Source of the DNA: CAVYGM01 sp963768025 | GTDB lineage: Bacteria; Bacteroidota; Bacteroidia; Cytophagales; Spirosomataceae | DNA: 64,000 nucleotides | Direction of reading: 5' to 3' | NCBI GenBank assembly: GCA_963768025.1 | Contig: CAVYGM010000026.1 | Span: forward strand, 1-64,000 | Shown here: one piece after another, positions 58,341 through 64,000 of the stretch | How the letters are laid out: each line of letters begins with the position of its first letter | Position numbering within the stretch: the first letter of the stretch is position 1 | Program-made: the position numbers and the translations under genes | The notes under the pieces: model-generated | What the model saw: the letters and a program-made list of their open reading frames with translations, nothing else | Databases searched by the model: none | Told to the model about the DNA's origin: nothing

Positions 58341-59446
58341 CTATTTGATATTTTTCCGGCGGTTCCTTTGGAAATCTTCCAGTACAAATCCCCCCAGCCC
58401 CTGCAAATTGCTGTAATAGGCCCTTCCGTTGTTGACCTCGGTGAAATTCTGCACAAACTGTTTCAGATAGGGATCAGTGGCAATCATGAAGGTCGTGACC
58501 GGAATATCCAACCGACGGCATTGGGCTGCCAACGTCAGCGGTTTTGCTGATAATTTTGCGGTCCAGCCCAAAGCTATTCTTGTAATACTTGATTCCTTCC
58601 TTCAGACAGGTAGGCTTTGCCGTCGGTGATCATGAATATCTGCTTGTTGCGGGTTTTCTTCCGGCGGAGCAAATCCATCGCCAATTCCAGTCCTGCAACG
58701 GTGTTGGTATGGTAGGGACCTACTTCCAGGTAGGGTAGGTCTTTCACCTGAATCTGCCAGGCATCGTTTCCAAACACAATGATGTCCAGGGAATCCTTGG
58801 GGTACTTGGTTTTGATGAGTTCTGCCAGCGCCAGGGCTACCTTCTTGGCGGGGGTGATCCGATCTTCACCGTACAGGATCATGGAATGGCTAATATCGAT
58901 CATCATGACGGTGGAGGTGGTGGTTTTTTGTTCTTTGTCCACTACTTCCAGATCCTGTTCCATCAGCGTAAAATCGCCAAGGCCGTGGTTAATTTGGGCA
59001 TTTTTGATGGACTCCGTCATGGAAATTTGTTCCAGGGTGTCGCCAAACTGGAACGGGCGCACATCGCTGCTCAGCTCGTCGCCGGTACCAGTGAAGGGCG
59101 TATGGTGATTGCCACCCGACTTGGATCGTTTGAGTTTGCCGAATATCTCGTCCAGAGCACTCTTCCGAATACTCTGTTCGCTTTTAGGGGTCATCACTAC
59201 CTGCCCTTCGCCGTCTTTCTCGGTTATGTAGCCTTTTCGTTTCAGGTCCTCATAAAAATCACCGATGCCGTACTGATCACTGGTAAGTCCATAGCGACGA
59301 TCCAGTTCGCTCAGCCAGGACATGGCATCGGCCACGTTGCCGGCCGACATCAGCAGGAGTTGTTGAAAAATATTGAGTAGTTGATCAAACTTACTATTGG
59401 GGCCCTGTTCTTCGGGGATATATTTGGAGAAATGATGTCCTAGCAT
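58341..59446 (-). CDS. VWA/MIDAS domain protein, frameshifted
   Basis: About 368 codons. The N-terminal helical region (LGHHFSKYIPEEQG, SAGNVADAMSWLSELDRRYG) is followed by a VWA domain with the MIDAS motif MMIDISHSM (DxSxS) near residue 210, and later IFMITDGK. Two merge-type insertions break the 3' part. An extra G near 58615 (AAA/AAG) is followed, once removed, by DGKPTCLKEGIKYYKN. An extra G near 58539 (ACC/ACG) then leads into LTLAAQCRRLDIPVTTFMIA. VWA proteins of this type pair with ChlI/MoxR-like ATPases; the probable partner is 39132-40691. The minus-strand neighbour upstream is the SUF operon terminator. Confidence 0.86.
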
Positions 59447-59587
59447 TGGTCAGTATGGTTAATTTCAGAAAGGAAACTGGGGTAGTCTGTTCCAGGCGTA
59501 TTCTTTTAACGTAATATACACCTTTTTGGTTTTTCCTGGAAATGAAGTTGGGAAAGAATATTGGCTAGATTGAAATTGGAAGGCAAC

Positions 59588-59623
59588 AAAAAGCGTAAGG
59601 CAGTCTGCCGACCACCTTACGCT
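59588..59623 (-). terminator. Terminator of the SUF operon
   Basis: Read on the minus strand, AGCGTAAGG (59623-59615) pairs with CCTTACGCT (59600-59592), followed by TTTTTG. It lies 19 bp after the bacilliredoxin stop at 59642. Confidence 0.88.
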
Positions 59624-59641
59624 GTCATTGTATGGGGAAAC

Positions 59642-60074
59642 CTAAGCTTTTTCTCCGCAGAACTCTTCGAATGCCATTTGCAAATGTTGCGCAATCATTT
59701 CGGCCGAACGGCCTTCGATGTGGTGACGCTCAATAAAATGCACCAGTTCATCCTCTTTGAAGATGGCAATGGCTGGCGAAGAGGGTGGGTAGGGTAGGGT
59801 ATATTCACGCATTTTGTTAACCGCTTCGGTGTCAACACCCGCGAAAACCGTCACCAGGTTGTCGGGCTTCACTTCACTGCGCGAAAGAGCTGCGCTCACA
59901 CCCGGGACGAGCCGCGCCGGCAGCACAGCCACACACCGGAGTTGATCATCACCAGACGTAGTACCTTCGGCGGTGGTCATGAAGTTGTCTACTTCTTCGG
60001 CGGTAGTAAGTTCCTGAAAACCAACGCTCAGTCAGGTCGGCCTTCATGGGGGCGACTAATTGTGGAGGATACAT
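59642..60074 (-). CDS. Bacilliredoxin, BrxA/BrxB (YphP/YqiW) family, four inserted bases
   Basis: After removing four single-base insertions the gene is 429 bp and reads MYPPQLVAPMKADL...ERWFQELTTAEEVDNFMTT, then NSVCGCAAGAARPGVSAALS and VFAGVDTEAVNKMREY, i.e. 142 residues with the catalytic CGC motif near residue 46-50. As written, three insertions (about 59958, 59938, 59903) shift the frame exactly over that motif and then restore it. The naive ORF thus has RCVAVLPARL and no active site. Bacilliredoxins remove bacillithiol from S-bacillithiolated proteins or act as thiol-disulfide enzymes. Last gene of the SUF operon, 51 bp after the DUF59 gene. Confidence 0.9.
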
Positions 60075-60125
60075 AGTATTTTTTGATTTAAAGATGAAAA
60101 TTGAATTTATTGGTTGTTGTACTCT

Positions 60126-60477
60126 TTAGCTGTGGCTAGCTATGGTGATATTACATAAACCCAGTTCCAGCTTGGCCTCTTCGGTCATCATTTCGGTGGA
60201 GTAGGGAGGATCAAAGGTAAGTTCCAGACTCACATCGTTTACGCCCGGTACCTCCCGGATCCGTTGCTCCACTTCGCCCGGCAGGGTACCCGCCGAAGGG
60301 CAGGAAGGGGAGGTAAGGGTCATGGATACGTACACGTTGTTGACGGGAAATATTTTCAAGATCATAAATCAGACCCAGCTCGTATACGTCCACGGGAATT
60401 TCGGGGTCGTACACGCGCTTGATGGCCTTTACGATTTCTTCTCTGAGTTCAGCTTCGGTAAGCGTTGTATTTTCCAT
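60126..60477 (-). CDS. DUF59/MIP18 family Fe-S assembly protein (SufT-like), one frameshift
   Basis: 116 residues after correction. N-terminus MENTTLTEAELREEIVKAIKRV, then VYDPEIPVDVYELGLIYDL, the core LTSPSCPSAGTLPGEVEQRI (conserved Cys), and LELTFDPPY near the end. This family helps mature Fe-S proteins and often sits in suf operons. An extra base at about 60358 (CTT plus G: CTT/CTG merge) breaks the frame; removal gives YDLKIFPVNNVYVSMTLT. 47 bp after sufE. Confidence 0.92.
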
Positions 60478-60524
60478 GTTTGTTAAGTGATGAGTGATGG
60501 GTAAGTGAGACGGTTGAGGCGGTA

Positions 60525-60966
60525 TCATACCTCATCCCGCATCACTGGTTGAAACTTTGATACGCCAGCCCGTACAGTTTTCATTTGCTTCACCATACTG
60601 GCCAACCCATTGGACCGGGTTTGGGCCAGGTGCTGATGCAATCCGATGCGATCCATGAAGTACAGATCAGCTTTGGCTATTTCTTCGGCTTTGTGGCCCG
60701 AAAGTACCTTTACCAACATACTGACCAGCCCTTTGACAATAATAGCGTCGCTATCGGCCTCAAATTTCAATTCGTCCCCGTCGGTTTCGGCATTGCAGCC
60801 ATACCCGGGACTGACAGCCCTTTGATGATATTTTCCTCGGTCTTGTATTTTTCGGGCAACGTGGGCAGTTGCTTTCCCAGTCGATGATGTATTCGTATTT
60901 GCTTTCCCAATCATCGAAAAGGGCAAAGTCTTCGATTAGTTCGTCCTGTATTTCGTTTATTGTCAT
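60525..60966 (-). CDS. sufE: Cysteine desulfuration protein SufE, frameshifted
   Basis: About 146 residues. SufE accepts persulfide sulfur from SufS on a conserved Cys and passes it to the SufBCD scaffold. The N-terminus is MTINEIQDELIEDFALFDDWESKYEYIIDLGKQLPTLPEKY once corrected. The active Cys lies in IIKGCQSRVW near residue 50, followed by DADSDAIIVKGL-like and RSNGLASMVKQM segments. One base is missing after GAC near 60880 and two are extra (near 60818, GGC/GGG; near 60796, CTG/CTC). Between sufS and the DUF59 gene. Confidence 0.93.
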
Positions 60967-61059
60967 GCTTTCGATTACCTTTTGTTTTTCCTGTTTTGAA
61001 CTCCGGGCAAACACCCAAAAAGAGTTCAACGAGATCTATCCTAGCATCTTCTTCTGACC

Positions 61060-62282
61060 TTATGCAAGCCCCACCACCAATCGATCGATTTCTTCGATTG
61101 TGTTGTAAACAGCAAAGGAGGCACGGGAGGTTCCGGGAATGCCAAAGCGTTGCATCAGCGGCTGCGTACAGTGATGACCCGTGCGGATGGCAATTCCCTG
61201 CTGATCCAGCAAAACGCCAATATCCTGATGGTGAATTCCGTCCATCACGAACGAAATTACGCTCACTTTTTCGATCGGCCGTACCTATGATGCTGAAGGC
61301 CGTCGAGCTTCTGAAGGGCCTCGGTAGCGTAGGTTAGCAGCTGATGTTCGTGAGTCGGCAATGACGTCCTTGCCAAGTCTTCCACGTAGTCGAGGGCGGT
61401 TTTGGCGGCTACCACATCGGCAATGTTAGGGGTACCAGCTTCAAACTTATACGGCAGCTCATTGTAGGTGGTTTTGTCAAAGGTAACCTCCTTTATCATT
61501 TCACCACCGCCCCGGTAGGGAGGCATCGCGTTCAGCAATATCTTCTTTGCCGTACAGTACACCCATGCCCGTGGGACCATAGATTTTGTGCAGCGAGAAA
61601 GCGTAAAAATCACAATCCAGCGCCTGTACGTCCAGGTGCAGTGCGAACTAGCCTGGGCACCATCAATCATAACCTTGGCCCCAACCGCGTGCGCTTTTTC
61701 AATAATTTCGGCTACCGGATTAATGGTACCCAGCGCATTGGATACGTGCACGACCGAAACGAATTTGGTACGTTCCGAAAGCATTTTTTCGTATTCGTCC
61801 ATTAGCAGCTCCCCCTCATCATTGATCGGAATAATCCGCAGAATGCACCCATTTTCCTCGCAGAGCATCTGCCAGGGCACGATGTTGGAGTGGTGCTCCA
61901 TGGTGGAGATGATGATCTCATCCCCCTCTTTCAGGAACCGACGGCCGTAGGTTTGCGCTACCAGGTTGATGCTGTCGGTGGTACCATAGGTAAATATGAT
62001 TTCCTCGGGCAACCGGGCATTCAAAAATCCCTGAATCCGGCGCCGGGAAGCTTCGAATTCAGCCGTGGCTTTCTCGGCCAAATGATGAATCCCCCGGTGA
62101 ATGTTGGCATTGGTATGCTCGTAGTACCCAGTCAGGGCATCCAGCACCTGTCGGGGCTTCTGCGTGGTGGCTGCATTGTCAAAATAGACTAGTTGCTTCC
62201 CATTGATTTGCTCGTTAAGGATCGGAAAATCCTGACGAATCTTTGCAATATCAAGTGGTATCGTATTCAGTTGTACGGACAT
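61060..62282 (-). CDS. sufS: Cysteine desulfurase SufS, frameshifted
   Basis: About 407 residues. SufS is a PLP enzyme that converts cysteine to alanine and transfers the sulfur to SufE. It has VYFDNAATTQKP, STMEHHSNIVPWQ, DGAQASSH, and the C-terminal RTGHHC loop with the catalytic Cys. Between about 61550 and 61660 the frame is lost; the correct frame reads ALDCDFYAFSLHKIYGPTGMGVLYG, which holds the PLP-binding Lys absent from the naive ORF. A further shift near 61265 separates the last ~68 residues. ATG 62282 (MSVQLNTIPLDI) is chosen over 62330. Confidence 0.95.
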
Positions 62283-62360
62283 AAGGTCTGAGAATTTAAT
62301 TTCCAACCGGTTAGGCGTTGGCGGCAGCAATTCCTGCCGGAGTTTTTAGGCTTACGGCTG

Positions 62361-63678
62361 TCAGGCTAATTTTTGGGTGATAATTCCTTCCAGGTATTCC
62401 TGAATAGGCTCTATCTTGATCTGCGTGATCACATCTTCACAAAAGGCGAACATGAGCAGATTCAGCGCTTCGGCTCTGGATATTCCCCTCGAACGCAGGT
62501 AGAAAAGCGCTTCTTCGTCGAGTTGGCCGGTGGTAGTGCCGTGTGAGCACTTAACGTCGTCCGCGAATATTTCCAGCTGAGGCTTGGTGTTCATGGTTGC
62601 GTCGGGCGAGAGCACCACGTTCTTACAGGACTGGAAGGCGTTGGTTTTCTGAGCATCTTCCCGAACAAATATTTTTCCGTTGAATACCCCCGTAGATTTT
62701 CCCCTCAGGACACCCTTGTACAATTCGTTACTTTGCGAATTGGGTTTCCGGTGGTCGGCAATCGTGTGGTTATCAATGTGTTGTTTGCCATCCGGAAAGT
62801 ACAGACCGTACATGAAGGTCTCACAGTACTCGCCGTCCAATTTTATGTTCAGGTTGTTTCGGATAAAAGCTCCGTTCAGCGAAACGGTTGCTGAGTAAAA
62901 GTGACTTCTATCCTCCATCCGCACCTGGGTAGTACCGATGTGAGAGGCGGAGGTACCTTCATTCTGTACCTTAAAGTACGTAACATGGGCTTCCTTCGCT
63001 ACGTGTATTTCGCTGACGATGTTGGTGAAAGAAAAATTTTCACCAACTCCCAAAAATGTCTCCGTGATCTTCACTTCCGCTCTTTCCCCAATCACCACCA
63101 GGTTTCGGGGCTGAGCGCCGATGTTTTCTGACCGGCTGTCGGTTATGAAATACAGGAGTACCGGGTGCTCCACGATTTTTCCGGCGGGGACGTTGATAAA
63201 AACTCCTTCGTTGGCAAAAGCGGTGTTCAGGGCGGTAAAGGCTTCGTCCTTAGAATCAGCCATTTTTCCGAACCATTGGTTCACCTCCTCAGGATTGTTT
63301 TCCAGGGCTTGCCGCAGCGGTTGAATCGAAATTTGCTCGGCGGGTGATAGAATGGTGGATAGGCCAGGCTCATATTGGCCGTTGATGAAAAACAGGCACA
63401 TTCCCTTTCAGATTTGGGATAGCCAGCTCGTCCAGATCTGCTCGGAGGTTACGGGAGTGCTTTCCGGTAAAATTATATTCCCGGCTGATGAGGTTTCGCA
63501 CATTGCTGTATTTCCACTCTTCAGTTTGGGAGTTGGAAATCCCAGGCTTTCAAACTGGCCCAAGGCTTCCCGCCTGACTTGATGAAAGGGGGTTTGAGCG
63601 GCGCCGTTCAGGGTCGCTTCCCGACTATGAAAGTCGGAAATGAGTTTGGACTTTAAGATCTATGGTTTCGGTACTCAT
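62361..63678 (-). CDS. sufD: Fe-S cluster assembly protein SufD, frameshifted at the 5' end
   Basis: About 439 codons. SufD is a beta-helical component of the SufBCD scaffold. The C-terminal 346 residues are intact, with GTTTGQLDEEALFYLRSRGI and the conserved KCSHGTTTG segment; LLMFAFCEDV follows. The N-terminus, starting at ATG 63678, is split. Extra G at 63651 (AAA/AAG), a missing G near 63525 before EEWKYSNVRNL, and an extra C near 63388 (TTT/TTC) before INGQYEPGL account for it. 44 bp after sufC, 78 bp before sufS. Confidence 0.93.
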
Positions 63679-63721
63679 TGGTAAATGCTGGTAAGATGAC
63701 GTAAAGAAATACTGGGGATGG

Positions 63722-64000
63722 TCAGGCGTGGGCTGCTTCCACTTCGGCTTTAATCCAGTCGTATCCTTTTTCTTCCAGTTCGAGGGCCAGTTCTTTGGTG
63801 CCCGATTTTACAATTTTTCCTTTGTACAATACATGCACGTAGTCCGGGACAATATAGTCCAATAAGCGCTGGTAGTGCGTCACGACGATCGTCGCCTTCT
63901 CGGCAGAGCGCAGGGTATTCACGCCTTCCGCCACAATGCGCAGGGCATCAATGTCGAGCCCCGAATCGGTTTCGTCCAGAATAGACAACTTCGGTTCGAG
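63722..64000 (-). CDS. sufC: Fe-S cluster assembly ATPase SufC (5' end outside window)
   Basis: The last ~92 residues of an ABC-type ATPase. Visible are the Walker B and D-loop SILDETDSGLDIDALR, the switch His in IVVTHYQRLLDYI, and the family-typical C-terminus VLYKGKIVKSGTKELALELEEKGYDWI. SufC powers the SufBCD scaffold. It is the first visible gene of the minus-strand suf operon; sufB is expected just outside the window. Confidence 0.95.
   Translation of the reverse strand, partial: LEPKLSILDETDSGLDIDALRIVAEGVNTLRSAEKATIVVTHYQRLLDYIVPDYVHVLYKGKIVKSGTKELALELEEKGYDWIKAEVEAAHA

Overview
This 64 kb window looks like part of a chromosome from a bacterium of the Bacteroidota, most likely order Cytophagales (Spirosomataceae/Dyadobacter-like). 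This is inferred from gene content, not from a search. The evidence is a type IX secretion C-terminal sorting domain, a carboxypeptidase-regulatory-like outer-envelope protein, DUF1684, DUF4230 and DUF3108 family proteins, a giant surface protein with SdrD-B-like and DUF11-like domains, and promoters of the Bacteroidota form TTTG-N19-23-TAnnTTTG, clearest before dnaA and before the aminopeptidase at 43415. I saw no tRNA, rRNA, CRISPR array, prophage or insertion sequence.

Layout. 1-4.0 kb: nucleotide and translation housekeeping (MazG-like, dtd, ssb, mgtE, rsmA). 4.0-7.7 kb: an orphan hybrid histidine kinase. 7.7-8.55 kb: a long AT-rich non-coding leader region. 8.55-23.5 kb: one giant secreted repeat protein made of three 897-bp repeats, about twelve copies of a GC-rich 495-bp unit, diverged 80-85-residue repeats, five SdrD-B-like domains, a DUF11-like domain and a Cys-rich tail. 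23.5-33.3 kb: two DUF1684 paralogues, a single-domain response regulator with a metallo-beta-lactamase-fold hydrolase, NFACT/RqcH-like, DUF4230, miaA, a PASTA/T9SS/rhodanese operon and riboflavin synthase. 33.4-38.1 kb: pheT, a coiled-coil gene, zapA and rny. 38.2-46.3 kb: SDR, ChlI/MoxR-like ATPase, recA, an outer-membrane-like protein, a zinc aminopeptidase, DUF3108 and GNAT. 46.3-51.5 kb: dnaA, then divergent mutA-mutB (methylmalonyl-CoA mutase). 51.5-59.4 kb: DUF2971, carboxypeptidase-regulatory-like, glpD, universal stress protein, LysM and VWA proteins. 59.6-64 kb: a SUF iron-sulfur operon on the minus strand (sufC-D-S-E, a DUF59 protein, a bacilliredoxin) ending in a clear terminator.

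The most unusual property is sequence quality with a pattern. At least fifteen genes, including the essential dnaA, pheT and the SUF genes, carry frameshifts. Many are single extra bases at the third codon position, and the extra base would itself make a synonymous codon (ACC/ACG written as ACCG, AAA/AAG as AAAG). Inside the giant protein the indels fall where neighbouring repeat copies differ. The simplest reading is a consensus that wrote both alleles of polymorphic sites (mixed strains or collapsed repeats), not pseudogenes. Gene coordinates below therefore span the reconstructed genes.

The biology I find most worth following is the giant repeat protein with its leader and its lack of a recognised T9SS sorting domain, a candidate ZapB-like partner encoded between pheT and zapA, and the separated ChlI-like ATPase/VWA pair. 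I did not find a convincing new defence or biosynthetic system.
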